Shown piece by piece: positions 1 to 8,932 of a stretch of 64,000 bases of DNA. The notes beneath the pieces are model-generated. The model searched no databases, was not told the origin of the DNA, and saw only the letters and a list, made by a program, of their open reading frames with translations. Numbering within the stretch: position 1 is the first letter of the stretch; each line of letters starts with the position of its first letter. Made by a program: the position numbers and the translations under genes. Source of the stretch: ZC4RG20 sp963782445 (GTDB taxonomy: Bacteria > Pseudomonadota > Gammaproteobacteria > Steroidobacterales > Rariloculaceae); NCBI GenBank assembly GCA_963782445.1, contig CAWAJM010000001.1:1240001-1304000 (forward strand). Direction: 5' to 3'.

Positions 1-470
1 GTGCAAAGCGCATAGGATCTCACGGTGCGGATCTCCCTCTGCAAGAGGCAACGGCAGACTCGAGGACAGCATAGTCGCGGCAACGGCAGGATTCCATAGG
101 ACGAGCGTGCGCGGCAGGCAAGATGGCGGGAGGGCCGTGGGCGCGGCTCGTGGGAGGCGGCCCGGGGTCGTTGGTGGGAGCGACGATAACCGCTGCGGCT
201 ATGATAAGGTCGTCACCGAGGAACTATTTGTGGGCGCTACTTAAAATATTCTGCAGCGGCGGACGATTCAGGAATGGAAGACCGGTCCGTCTGGGCAAGC
301 GAGCGGCGGTGTCCGCTTGCGGTTCTTGCCAGGGCATGAGGGCGATGACGATACCGAAGGCGGGTAGACGGGGCGCCGCGCTACGTGCTTTGACGGTCGC
401 GACTCCACGTCGCGGCGCGAGGCCGGGTGGGTCGAGGTCGATTCTTGGGCTGCTTGCGCGGAGGGGAAGA
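1..470. other. Leading stretch without a convincing gene
   Basis: I see no supported gene here. An open frame on the plus strand runs through it from 123, but its composition (Arg/Gly-rich, no domain, no ribosome site) does not look like protein. The part around 205-260 is noticeably more AT-rich than the surroundings and may hold the promoter of the gene starting at 471. No repeat, tRNA or insertion-sequence end is visible. Confidence 0.5.
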
Positions 471-1013
471 ATGACGAAGATGGCGGGTAGCGCATTAGTA
501 TGGCTCGGGCTGATCTTCAGCACGCCGGGACTCGCCGAGCGGCAGGCGGGTTCCGTCGGGGTCGTGCTTACTTGTCGGGTCAGCGCAGATGCAATCGAGC
601 TGCGCGCAGCGCTGAGAAACGTCGGCAAGTCCGATACGGCGATTGCGTTGGGGAGCGTTCTGGCAAATGGCAAGAAGTATCTTGCGGATGCCGTCTCGGC
701 AGACATCAGCAACGCGGGGGGTACAACCCGATTCCGCTACGGCGATCCCACGGTACCGATAGTCGCGGGGCGCGTCGATCCGTGGGTAATAACGCTGCCT
801 GTCGATTCGAAGTTTGTGCTGGAATGGCCGCTTTCGCACTTCTGGACGCACGGTATGCTGCTGTCGGATGAACCGCAACCCTATGATGTTCGAATCGATG
901 TCGTCGCGCGCTCGGTGCCGCGGGCGTTTGGGATCCCAGACTTCAAGCTATTCGTCGGAGAGTTCAGGAGCGCCTGGATTCGGGTCCCCGACGATTGTGA
1001 ATCGAAACGATGA
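471..1013 (+). CDS. Exported hypothetical protein
   Basis: The product is a 180-residue protein of unknown function. Residues 1-22 form a signal peptide with a basic start, a hydrophobic core and a cleavage-like site after GLA, so it is probably periplasmic. The mature part has alternating hydrophobic and polar stretches suggesting a beta sandwich, and two cysteines near its ends (in LTCRV and DDCES) that could pair. The ATG at 471 was chosen over an in-frame start at 123 because a purine-rich site (GGAGGGGA) lies just upstream and the signal peptide begins there. Its stop overlaps the next start by four bases (ATGA), so the two genes are translationally coupled. I do not recognise the family. 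Confidence 0.6.
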   Translation: MTKMAGSALVWLGLIFSTPGLAERQAGSVGVVLTCRVSADAIELRAALRNVGKSDTAIALGSVLANGKKYLADAVSADISNAGGTTRFRYGDPTVPIVAGRVDPWVITLPVDSKFVLEWPLSHFWTHGMLLSDEPQPYDVRIDVVARSVPRAFGIPDFKLFVGEFRSAWIRVPDDCESKR

Positions 1014-1411
1014 GCGAATCGGCGATCACGTACGCGAGCTCGTTCGGACAAGTCGACGGCTCGGACCTGTCCGGGTTTCTGGCTCATTGGGACTTCGAGC
1101 CGCCGGCCGGAACCTTGTTCGAGATGCTGAGCCGCAGCACGGAGGTTGTCGTCGCCAGAGACGCCGGCTCCGGTGTGGTCTGCGGGTATATCACCGCGTT
1201 GAGCGACGGTGTCGCATGTGCTTACATCTCGGCACTCGAGGTCCGGGCCGAATACCGGAGCAGAGGAATCGGGACGGCACTGCTGAATCAGATGGTGGAT
1301 CGACTGGACGTATTCGCCGTCTATCTGTCGTGCGCTCCCGCTCTGGTCCCGTTCTATGAGGCGGCCGGGTTCAAACCGGGCATTTCGATGGGCAAGCGAA
1401 AGCAGCGCTAG
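1010..1411 (+). CDS. GNAT family N-acetyltransferase
   Basis: This is a 133-residue Gcn5-related acetyltransferase that would transfer acetyl from acetyl-CoA to an amino group. The acetyl-CoA pyrophosphate-binding signature is seen as YRSRGIGTALL at about residues 83-93, preceded by the usual strand ISALEVRAE and followed by the C-terminal FYEAAGF strand-helix typical of the fold. Length fits a single GNAT domain. It overlaps the upstream secreted-protein gene by four bases. The substrate cannot be told from sequence. Pairing a cytosolic acetyltransferase with an exported protein may only reflect co-transcription. Confidence 0.85.
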   Translation: MSESAITYASSFGQVDGSDLSGFLAHWDFEPPAGTLFEMLSRSTEVVVARDAGSGVVCGYITALSDGVACAYISALEVRAEYRSRGIGTALLNQMVDRLDVFAVYLSCAPALVPFYEAAGFKPGISMGKRKQR

Positions 1412-1566
1412 CAGGCCGCCTGATTGCTATCATTCAAATATGCGATGGCGTGAGTCTGCTTCAAGGATGCGCATCGGGGCCAGAGCCAGCGAAGCCGCGA
1501 TCAGCGCCGCAACCGGTTGGTGGAATAACGTCCCGGCCGGCCGGTGACCGGCGGGACTATTCAGCC

Positions 1567-2865
1567 GTGGACGCAAAGACCATCAGGGAGAAGCACGCGC
1601 GGTACATGCTGCCGGCGGTGAGCAACTACTACGAGGAGCCGGTCGTGCTTCACGCGGGCCGAGGCTGCCGGGTGACCGACCTGGACGGCCGGACGTTTCT
1701 CGATTTTTTCGGTGGCATTCTCACGGTCTCGGTGGGCCACGCGAACGAGCGCGTGAACCGGGCGGTGGTCTCCCAGGTCGAGCGGCTTTCCCACGTATCC
1801 ACGCTCTATCCGACGGTGGCCATGGTGGAGCTGGCCGAGCAGCTCGTCGAGGTCGCGCCGGGCGGGCTGCAGAAGGTCTTTTTCACGACCTCCGGCACGG
1901 AGGCGAACGAGACGGCCGTCAACTTGGCCCAGGTCCACACGGGGAACATGGAGCTCATCGCGCTGCGGCACGGCTATTCGGGGCGCTCCCTGCTGGCCCA
2001 ATCCCTGACGGCCCAGGGCGCTTACCGCTCGGTGCCGACCCAGGTCGCGGCCGTGAAGCACGCCCTGAGCCCTTACTGCTACCGCTGCCCGCTGAAGCTG
2101 ACGCCGGACAACTGCGGCGTGCAGTGCGCCAAGGATCTCGAGGAGCTCATCGAAACCACCACCACGGGCCGCATCGCGGGGATGCTCGTCGAGCCCATCC
2201 AGGGGGTCGGCGGCTTCATCACGCCGCCCAAGGCGTATTTCGAGATCGCCGCCGAGATCGTGCGCCGGCACGGCGGCGTGATGATCGTCGACGAGGTGCA
2301 GACGGGCTTCGGCCGGACCGGCAAGATGTGGGGCTCCGAGCAGTACGATCTGGCCCCGGACATCATGACCGGCGCCAAGGGCATCGCCAACGGCTACCCC
2401 TTGGCTGTGACCCTGTGCACGACGGACATCGCCCGGGCCTTCCGCGCGGCCACGATCTCGACTTTCGGCGGCAATCCCCTATCCTGCGCGGCCGCCTCGG
2501 CCGTGCTCGACGAGATCGCCGAGAAGCAGCTCGCTCAGAACGCCGCCGTCCGCGGCCAGGAGCTGCGCGCGGGGCTCGCAGCGCTCGGCCGGAAGTACCC
2601 GAAGACGATCGGCGACGTACGGGGCATGGGACTCATGCAGGCCCTCGAGCTCGTGCAGGACGAGACTGTCCAGGACCGCCGCCCGAACAAGGAAGCCACG
2701 GACCGGCTGCTCGAAGAGACCAAGCAGCGCCGTCTCCTCATCGGCCGCGGCGGCCTTTACGGCAACGCGGTGCGGATCGCCCCGCCGCTGACGGTCAGCG
2801 CGGACGAGGTAGACGAGGCCGTGAGGATCCTCGACGAGTCCTTTGCGGCGATGGGGGCGGCATGA
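1567..2865 (+). CDS. Class III PLP-dependent aminotransferase
   Basis: The product resembles alanine-glyoxylate/4-aminobutyrate-type aminotransferases and would move an amino group between an amino acid or amine and a keto acid. It shows the PLP-phosphate loop TTSGTEANE, the aspartate motif IVDEVQTGFGRTG and the Schiff-base lysine in TGAKGIANGYPL (Lys271 counted from GTG at 1567). The 432-residue length fits the family. An in-frame GTG at 1450 would add 39 low-complexity residues with no family counterpart, so I prefer the start before VDAKTIREKH; the ribosome site is weak for both. A cysteine-rich insert (YCYRCPLK...CGVQCAKD, about residues 172-191) is notable and resembles AGXT2-like members. 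Downstream is a convergent acyl-CoA synthetase gene. Confidence 0.85.
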   Translation: MDAKTIREKHARYMLPAVSNYYEEPVVLHAGRGCRVTDLDGRTFLDFFGGILTVSVGHANERVNRAVVSQVERLSHVSTLYPTVAMVELAEQLVEVAPGGLQKVFFTTSGTEANETAVNLAQVHTGNMELIALRHGYSGRSLLAQSLTAQGAYRSVPTQVAAVKHALSPYCYRCPLKLTPDNCGVQCAKDLEELIETTTTGRIAGMLVEPIQGVGGFITPPKAYFEIAAEIVRRHGGVMIVDEVQTGFGRTGKMWGSEQYDLAPDIMTGAKGIANGYPLAVTLCTTDIARAFRAATISTFGGNPLSCAAASAVLDEIAEKQLAQNAAVRGQELRAGLAALGRKYPKTIGDVRGMGLMQALELVQDETVQDRRPNKEATDRLLEETKQRRLLIGRGGLYGNAVRIAPPLTVSADEVDEAVRILDESFAAMGAA

Positions 2866-2889
2866 TTCGACGCCGGCGCGGCCGTGGCT

Positions 2890-4500
2890 TCAGGCCCGCC
2901 CGAACGCCTCCCTGAGCTTCGCCTTCTGCACCTTCCCCGTGGCTCCGAGCGGCATGCTCGCCACGAACTCCACGTCATCGGGGAGCCACCATTTCGGCAC
3001 CTGGCCCTCGAGAAAATCGAGCAGCGACTCGCGCGTCGGCGACGCCCCCGGCGCCGGCTGGACGATGAGCAGCGGCCGCTCTCCCCACTTCGGGTCGGGG
3101 CGCGCGATGACCGCCGCGAGCGCCACCTCCGGGTGCTTGGTGACGGCGCTCTCGAGGTCCAAAGAGCTGATCCACTCTCCGCCCGACTTGATGAGGTCTT
3201 TGATGCGATCGGTGATCTGGAGCGTGCCGTCGGGATGAATAACGGCCATATCTCCGGTCGGAAACCAGCCTTCGGCGTCGAGTGCGCCGCCGGCTTCCTG
3301 GCCGAGATAGGCGGCGGCCACCCAGTGGCCGCGAATCTGCAGCTCACCCATCGTCTTGCCATCGCGGGGGAGGGAGTGCCCCGCCGGATCGACGATGCGC
3401 AACTGCACGCCGAAGCGGGGCCGGCCCTGCCGCGTCAGGAACGTGATCTTCTCGTCTTCCGTCAGGTCGGCTTCCGAGGCGGCGAGCTCGGAGATCGTGC
3501 CGACGGGGCTCGTCTCCGTCATGCCCCAGCCTTGGACGACGTCGATGCCGTGCGCGCGGATCGCTTCGACGAGCGAGCGCGTCGGCGCCGCGCCGCCCAC
3601 GCCGAGCAGCTTGAGGCTCGGCACGCGCCGACCCGAGTCCTGCCAATGCTGCAGCAGACTCAGATGCACCGTGGGCACGCCGTAGCACGCCGCGACACGC
3701 TCGGCCGCCATGAGCTCCGTGAGGCCCGGGCCGTCGAGGCGTGGACCCGGCATCACGAGCTTGCACCCGCAGAGCGCGGCTTCGTACGGAAGGCCCCACG
3801 CGTTGACGTGAAACATCGGCACGGCGGGCAGAACGGCTTCCCGCGGATAGACGGTCAGGCCGCCCTGCATGGCCGCACTGTAGGCGTGCAGCACCGTGGA
3901 TCGATGCGAGTAGACGACGCCTTTCGGGTGACCCGTCGTGCCCGAGGTGTAGCAGATGCCGGAGGCCGAACGCTCGTCGAATATCGGCCAGCCGTAGTCG
4001 CCGTCCTCGGCTGCCAGCAGATCCTCGTAGCATAAGGCGCCATCGATGTCGGACTTCGGCATGTGGGCGGCGTCGGTCATGATCACGACGTGCCGCACCG
4101 AGGCGAGCTGATCGCGCACCGCCCGCACGACCGGCACGAACGTCAGATCCACGAACAGCGCGCGGTCCGCGGCGTGATTCAGAACGTAGGCAAGCTGCGT
4201 CGGATGCAGGCGCGGATTGACCGTGTGGACGACGGCGCCCATCCCGGTGACGCCGAAGTAAAGCTCCAGGTGCCGATGCGTGTTCCACGCCAGCGTCGCC
4301 ACCGTATCGCCTGCGCGGACCTCGAGGCCGCGCAGCGCCTGGGCGAGCTTGCGGGAGCGCAGATGCGCCGCGGACCACGTGTAGCGGTGGATGGGCCCTT
4401 CTACCGTGCGCGTCGCGATCTCCGTGGCGCCGAACACGTCCGCGGCATAGTCGATGACCGAGGAGATCAGGAGCGGCAGCTCCATCATGAGGCCGTGCAT
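2890..4500 (-). CDS. Fatty-acyl-CoA synthetase (AMP-binding ligase)
   Basis: This 536-residue member of the ANL superfamily would activate a carboxylic acid to its CoA thioester through an acyl-adenylate. Visible motifs are the P-loop YTSGTTGHPKG (residues 184-194), QGWGMTETSP, the hinge region TGDMAVIHPDG...ITDRIKDLIKSGGEWIS and the C-terminal catalytic lysine in GATGKVQKAKL. The start at MHGLMM (ATG complement 4498-4500) is preferred over one 19 codons upstream because the typical N-terminal LLISSVIDYAA region follows at once. The sequence is closest to the medium/long-chain FadD-like branch rather than 4-coumarate ligases, but an aromatic acid substrate cannot be excluded. It lies 90 bases downstream of the DUF58 gene on the same strand. 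Confidence 0.88.
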   Translation of the reverse strand: MHGLMMELPLLISSVIDYAADVFGATEIATRTVEGPIHRYTWSAAHLRSRKLAQALRGLEVRAGDTVATLAWNTHRHLELYFGVTGMGAVVHTVNPRLHPTQLAYVLNHAADRALFVDLTFVPVVRAVRDQLASVRHVVIMTDAAHMPKSDIDGALCYEDLLAAEDGDYGWPIFDERSASGICYTSGTTGHPKGVVYSHRSTVLHAYSAAMQGGLTVYPREAVLPAVPMFHVNAWGLPYEAALCGCKLVMPGPRLDGPGLTELMAAERVAACYGVPTVHLSLLQHWQDSGRRVPSLKLLGVGGAAPTRSLVEAIRAHGIDVVQGWGMTETSPVGTISELAASEADLTEDEKITFLTRQGRPRFGVQLRIVDPAGHSLPRDGKTMGELQIRGHWVAAAYLGQEAGGALDAEGWFPTGDMAVIHPDGTLQITDRIKDLIKSGGEWISSLDLESAVTKHPEVALAAVIARPDPKWGERPLLIVQPAPGASPTRESLLDFLEGQVPKWWLPDDVEFVASMPLGATGKVQKAKLREAFGRA

Positions 4501-4590
4501 GACAGACTCCGTGGCCGACCGATTCGCCGATGGTAGGCCTTGCGGTCGCGCCGGCATAGGCTCCAGCGCGGGGGGCGGCCCGGTAGGCGG

Positions 4591-5943
4591 CTAGATCACC
4601 CCGGCGCGCTTCAGCGAGGTGTAGCGGTTCACGAGCTCGATGCCGAGGCGCTCGGGCTCGGCGTCCACCATGAGCGCATCGCGCGCGGCGAGGCGGTTGA
4701 AGGCGTCGCGCCGCGCCTGCTCGTAGAGATGGGCGCTCGCTACGTCGAACGCCGCCTCGGTCGATGCGAGCGGCGCGGCGGCGAGCTCGCGTACGATGCG
4801 CTCGCGCAGGCTCGCGAGCAGCACGAGGTGGCGGGAGCGCAACAGGCGCAGCGCCTGGTCGAGCTCGCTGCCGTCCTCGTCGCGGAAGTTCGTGATCACG
4901 ATGACGAGCGCGCGCTTCGCCTGCCGGTGCAGCAGCCGCTCGGCGGCCGCGACATAGTCAGAGTGGGTCGGCGTCGGCTGCACGTCGTAGACCTCGCCCA
5001 TGAGCGCATTGAGCGTGTGCGTGCCCTTGCGCGGCGCGAAGGCACGCTCCTCGCCGGCCGGCGTGCCGAAGGTCAGCGCGCCGACGGCGTCGCCCTGTTT
5101 GAGCGCTACGTACGAGAGCAGCATGACGGCGTTCAGGACCTGATCGAAATGCGCCGTGCCGATACCGCTTTGCCGGTCGTCCGCACGCATGCGCCGGCCG
5201 CAGTCGACGAGCAGCACGATCGCCTGGTCGCGCTCCTCCTGAAACTCGCGAATGATCGGCTTGCCGAGCCGCTGCGTCGCCTTCCAGTCGATGTGCCGGA
5301 CCGGATCGCCGTAGCGGTAGTCCGAGAGCTGCTTGAAGTCCGTGCCTTCGCCGCGCTGGCGGAAGGCCTTGATGCCGATCTCCTGCAGCCGCCGGTCCCC
5401 GGCGAGCCAGGCATAGCGGGCGACCTGCGCGAAGTCGGGATAGACGCGTCGAACCTCGTGCGTGCCGACGCGGACCAGCAGCTCGACGAGCCCGAGCCGC
5501 GAGCCGACGCGCAGATCGCCGGGCGCGAAGGCAACCTGGCCGCGCCGCGCCGGGACGACCGTGTAGACGAGCTCGAGGCGTTGGCCGGCCGGCAGCTCGA
5601 CGGGGACGGGCAGACCGTCCGTGACGAGCGTCGGATCGGCGGCATCGAACAGCTCGCCGCGCCACGTGCGCGTGCCCGCGACGTCGATGAGCAGCTTCAC
5701 GGCGCGGCGCTCGCCGATGGCGAAGGCATGCGGCAGCTGCCGAGCCATGCTCACGCCCGCGGCGCGCCACGCACGGCGGGAGAGCGCGTAGTCCGCGGCC
5801 GCGGCGGCGACCAGCAGCCCCGTCCAGGCGGCGGCGAACGCGCTCATTGCGGCGACGGGCGCACCGGCCACGAGCGCGGCGAGCGCGGCCGCCGCGCCGG
5901 CGGCCAGCGCAACGAGCAGCCGCTTCCCGGGAATGACGCGCAT
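4591..5943 (-). CDS. DUF58 domain protein (MoxR-associated)
   Basis: This is a 450-residue protein with two N-terminal membrane segments (about residues 8-60) and a large cytosolic or periplasmic part carrying the DUF58 signature SDYRYGDPVRHIDWKAT near residue 230, followed by a von Willebrand A-like region (IVLLVDCGRRM). In many bacteria DUF58 proteins are encoded next to MoxR AAA ATPases and are thought to act with them in maturing or inserting protein complexes at the membrane. Here it is the last gene of an eight-gene operon and starts 13 bases after the MoxR stop. The precise client is unknown. Confidence 0.88.
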   Translation of the reverse strand: MRVIPGKRLLVALAAGAAAALAALVAGAPVAAMSAFAAAWTGLLVAAAAADYALSRRAWRAAGVSMARQLPHAFAIGERRAVKLLIDVAGTRTWRGELFDAADPTLVTDGLPVPVELPAGQRLELVYTVVPARRGQVAFAPGDLRVGSRLGLVELLVRVGTHEVRRVYPDFAQVARYAWLAGDRRLQEIGIKAFRQRGEGTDFKQLSDYRYGDPVRHIDWKATQRLGKPIIREFQEERDQAIVLLVDCGRRMRADDRQSGIGTAHFDQVLNAVMLLSYVALKQGDAVGALTFGTPAGEERAFAPRKGTHTLNALMGEVYDVQPTPTHSDYVAAAERLLHRQAKRALVIVITNFRDEDGSELDQALRLLRSRHLVLLASLRERIVRELAAAPLASTEAAFDVASAHLYEQARRDAFNRLAARDALMVDAEPERLGIELVNRYTSLKRAGVI

Positions 5944-5956
5944 GCGCCGCTCGATT

Positions 5957-6934
5957 CTAGAGGCGCGGCGCGGCGACGCTGTCGACGATGCTCGCGAGCA
6001 CGTCGTTCGTCTCGCGGCCTTCGAGCAGCGCGTCGGGCGCGAGCGCGATGCGGTGGCGCAGCGCGGGCAGCGCGATCTGCTTGATGTCGTCCGGCGTGAC
6101 GAAGTTGCGGCCCCCTAGCAGCGCGACTGCGCGCGCGCCGCGGACCAGCGCGAGCGCGCCGCGCGAGCCTGCGCCGAGGGCGAGGCCGGGCCAATCGCGC
6201 GTGGCGCGGGCGAGGCGCACGGCGTAATCGATGACCTGCTCCTCGACGCGCTGGCCGGCCGCGAGGCGCTGGAGATTCATGACGGCCGTGCCGTCGAGCA
6301 CGGGCTGCACTTCCGCAAGCGGAAGCTCGTCGCCGGCCTGGTTCGTCGTGGCGCGGACGACGACCCCGACCTCGTCCGCGAGCGGCGGGTAATCGATCTC
6401 GATCTTGAACAGGAAGCGGTCGAGTTGCGCCTCCGGCAGCGGATACGTGCCCTCGGTCTCGATCGGATTCTGCGTCGCGAGCACCATGAAGGGCTTCGGC
6501 AGCGGCAGCGTTTGGCCCTCGAGGGTGACCTGATATTCCTGCATGACCTCGAGCAGTGCGCTCTGCGTCTTCGCCGGCGCGCGGTTGATCTCGTCGGCCA
6601 GCAGCACGTGCGTGAACACGGCGCCGCGCACGACGCGCAGCTCGCTCGTGCGCGGGTCGAGCACGGCGTGCCCCGTGACGTCGGAAGGCAGCATGTCGGG
6701 CGTGAATTGCACGCGGCCGTGGGTGAGGTCGAGGGCCTTGGCGAGTGCCCGCACGAGCAGCGTTTTGCCGAGCCCGGGCACGCCTTCGATGAGGACGTGC
6801 CCGGAAGCCGCGAGCGCGACGATGACCTGCTCGACGACCGCCGTTTGGCCGACGAGGGCTCGGCCGATCTCGCTGCGCAGGCGGCTCAACAGGTCACCGG
6901 CTTCTTCTAACGTCTCAATTTCGGACTGTTCCAC
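5957..6934 (-). CDS. MoxR family AAA ATPase
   Basis: This is a 325-residue MoxR-type AAA+ ATPase, a chaperone-like enzyme for assembly of specific protein complexes. It shows Walker A GVPGLGKT, Walker B LLADEINRA, sensor 1 LATQNP and the conserved GTYPLPEAQLDRFLF segment. A GTG at 6934 (VEQSEIETLEE) is taken as the start because longer in-frame extension reads antisense-type arginine/serine-rich sequence inside the DUF4350 gene. With this start it overlaps the end of the DUF4350 gene by 20 bases, indicating coupled translation. The partner DUF58 gene follows immediately. Confidence 0.92.
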   Translation of the reverse strand: MEQSEIETLEEAGDLLSRLRSEIGRALVGQTAVVEQVIVALAASGHVLIEGVPGLGKTLLVRALAKALDLTHGRVQFTPDMLPSDVTGHAVLDPRTSELRVVRGAVFTHVLLADEINRAPAKTQSALLEVMQEYQVTLEGQTLPLPKPFMVLATQNPIETEGTYPLPEAQLDRFLFKIEIDYPPLADEVGVVVRATTNQAGDELPLAEVQPVLDGTAVMNLQRLAAGQRVEEQVIDYAVRLARATRDWPGLALGAGSRGALALVRGARAVALLGGRNFVTPDDIKQIALPALRHRIALAPDALLEGRETNDVLASIVDSVAAPRL

Positions 6935-8123
6935 TTGCGGATCTCGTATCGGGGTGAAGAATCCTGCGGCGCGCGGTCTCGAGCAGCGCGATGGCGCTCG
7001 CGAGGGCGGCGCCCCGCGGTTCGGCGCCCTCGGCCATGGCGGCCTCGAGCTTCGGCGCTTCGAGCCCGGTCGCCGCCGCGAGCCGCTCGGCGCGCTCGGC
7101 GAGGGACAGTTGCCGGTAAGCCCCGATGCGCCGGAGCGCGGCTTCGTCGAGGGCGCGCCGCGTCGCGACCCGCAGCGAACGCCCGCCGCCGACGCGCCGT
7201 GTGAACCGGCCCGTGCCGAGTATCTGCTCGGCCAGGGAGCGCCGGGCCGTTTCCACGGCCGGCACGAGCGGGCCGAAGCGGACGGCGCCGCGCCAGAGCG
7301 CGAACGCGGCAAGCACGAGCAAGAGCGCGACGGCGGGGCTGCCGTAACGCCAGACCAGCAGGGGCAGCGGGAGCTGTTCGCCTTCCGAGAGGAAATGGAC
7401 AACGTCGCCGGCACGCAGCTGCGCGGCCGCGACGAAGAGCCGGCCGTGATCGCCCTCGAGCAGGTCCCGGCCGAGGAACGGCGACGCGTTGAGGTAGGTG
7501 ACGCTGCCGCGGCCGATGTTCACGCGCAGCGCCTCGATGGGCCGCGTCCGCAGCTGCGTGTCGAGCAGGGCCCAGGCGCGCTTGCGGTTCGTCCACAACA
7601 TGCTGGCCGAATCGGCATCGCAGACCGTGTAGTGCGCGGGTGTGCCGGCCGACGCCTCGGACATTTCGACGAAGTCGCGGCAGGGCGAAGGCGCGCGGCG
7701 CGCGTCGGGCAGTCGGCGCGCCACGGCCGGCAAGCGCGGCCGCCGCAGCGAAATCACTTGGATGCCGCTCCAGTCCGCGAAGTCGGCGCTGCCGCGGATC
7801 AGCGAGCGGTCGACGACGAGGCGGCCGCCGGCCTCGACCCAGCGCTTCATTCGCTCGCGTCTCTGGGCCGTGAGGTCCCAGCTCCACGCGGAGGCAACGA
7901 TGACGTCGCCGGGCCCGGGCGTCACGAGTGCGCGGTCCCACTGGGTGCGGGCGCCGAGGGTCCGTGCGAAGCGCTGCGCCGCGTAAAACGGGTTACGCGC
8001 GGCCTCGCCCTTGAGGGGGACGGGGAGCTCGATCTCGCCCCAGTAAGTGTGGTTGGCGAACCAAACGACGACCAGGGCCAGAAGAGCGGCGCCGATCAGC
8101 CATATCGCGCCCCTGCGGTTCAT
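6915..8123 (-). CDS. DUF4350 domain membrane protein
   Basis: This 402-residue protein has an N-terminal membrane segment (about residues 7-24), an exposed GATase-like DUF4350 domain (for example VIVASAWSWDL and AGGRLVVDRSL), a second membrane segment around residues 240-262, and a cytosolic helical tail. Genes of this family are regularly found between DUF4129 and MoxR genes, as here. Its ATG overlaps the DUF4129 stop by four bases. The DUF4350 part is likely to lie outside the membrane, with the tail on the MoxR side; function is unknown. Confidence 0.82.
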   Translation of the reverse strand: MNRRGAIWLIGAALLALVVVWFANHTYWGEIELPVPLKGEAARNPFYAAQRFARTLGARTQWDRALVTPGPGDVIVASAWSWDLTAQRRERMKRWVEAGGRLVVDRSLIRGSADFADWSGIQVISLRRPRLPAVARRLPDARRAPSPCRDFVEMSEASAGTPAHYTVCDADSASMLWTNRKRAWALLDTQLRTRPIEALRVNIGRGSVTYLNASPFLGRDLLEGDHGRLFVAAAQLRAGDVVHFLSEGEQLPLPLLVWRYGSPAVALLLVLAAFALWRGAVRFGPLVPAVETARRSLAEQILGTGRFTRRVGGGRSLRVATRRALDEAALRRIGAYRQLSLAERAERLAAATGLEAPKLEAAMAEGAEPRGAALASAIALLETARRRILHPDTRSASGTVRN

Positions 8124-8932
8124 GCGGAGCGCCTTCGGCCCGCATCGGCCGCTTCCGTTGGAGGCACCGGCTCGGGATTGAGCGTCGGCGCGAAGGCCTC
8201 GCACAGGGCATGGACGCGTGCCGGCGTCGGTTCCTCGTCGCCATAGACGGCGACCTGCCAGACCCCGACGAGGTCGGCGGCATAGGCTTGGCGCACCGGC
8301 GTCACGCGCGCTCTTGCGAGGGCCAGGCAATCGCCCTCGGTGCTCGAATCGCGGATCGGCACCGCATGGACGTGCACGAGCCGCGAGAGCAGGCCGCGGT
8401 AGAGCAGTGCGAGCGCGCCGCGGTGCTGCCCGCCGTCCCACAGGTCGGCGGCGGCCGCGCCAACGTCGTCGGGCAGCGTCTCGGGGCGGATGTCGAGGTC
8501 CCTGACACGGCTCGGCGCCACGAAGGCCGCGCGCGGCTCGCCGGGCCCGCGCGCGCGGAACAGCCGCAACAGATAGAGGGCCAGCAGGCCGACGAGCAAC
8601 ACGGCCCCGGCCCAGATCAGCGTGCGGCCCGTCTCGGCGAACCAGCGGAAAAAGCCTGCGAGCCAACGCAGCCAAGTCGGGACCGTGCCGTTCGAGGCGG
8701 TCGACGGGCGCCAGCGCAGCGTATGCACGGTGCGCACGCTCGTGAGGTTGGGATCGGCCTCGACCGTTGCGAGCGCGCGGCGGATCTCCTCGTCGCTGGG
8801 TGCGGCGCCGGTCGGCGCGGCGGCCGCGGGCGTCGCGGGCGCGCGGGGCGGCTGTGCATGCGGCGCCGCGGCCGCCGCGAGGCCGAGCACGGCCAGCGCG
8901 AGGCGCACCGTCAGCTCATTGCGCGAACGCAC
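8120..8932 (-). CDS. DUF4129 domain membrane protein
   Basis: This 270-residue protein carries a signal-like hydrophobic N-terminus (residues 8-27), a proline/alanine-rich exposed linker, one strong membrane segment (TLIWAGAVLLVGLLALYLLRLF, split here only as a description of residues 104-125) and a C-terminal DUF4129 domain with the recognisable ADLWDGGQHRGALALLYRG region. It overlaps its upstream neighbour by 17 bases and its downstream neighbour by four. The domain is typical of MoxR/DUF58/DUF4350 operons and is assumed to be part of the same membrane complex. Confidence 0.8.
   Translation of the reverse strand: MRSRNELTVRLALAVLGLAAAAAPHAQPPRAPATPAAAAPTGAAPSDEEIRRALATVEADPNLTSVRTVHTLRWRPSTASNGTVPTWLRWLAGFFRWFAETGRTLIWAGAVLLVGLLALYLLRLFRARGPGEPRAAFVAPSRVRDLDIRPETLPDDVGAAAADLWDGGQHRGALALLYRGLLSRLVHVHAVPIRDSSTEGDCLALARARVTPVRQAYAADLVGVWQVAVYGDEEPTPARVHALCEAFAPTLNPEPVPPTEAADAGRRRSA

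Noticed and set aside
4540..6084. 514-residue plus-strand open frame opposite the DUF58 gene
   Set aside because: Shadow frame, Arg/Ala-rich, no start signal; DUF58 motifs on the other strand are clear.
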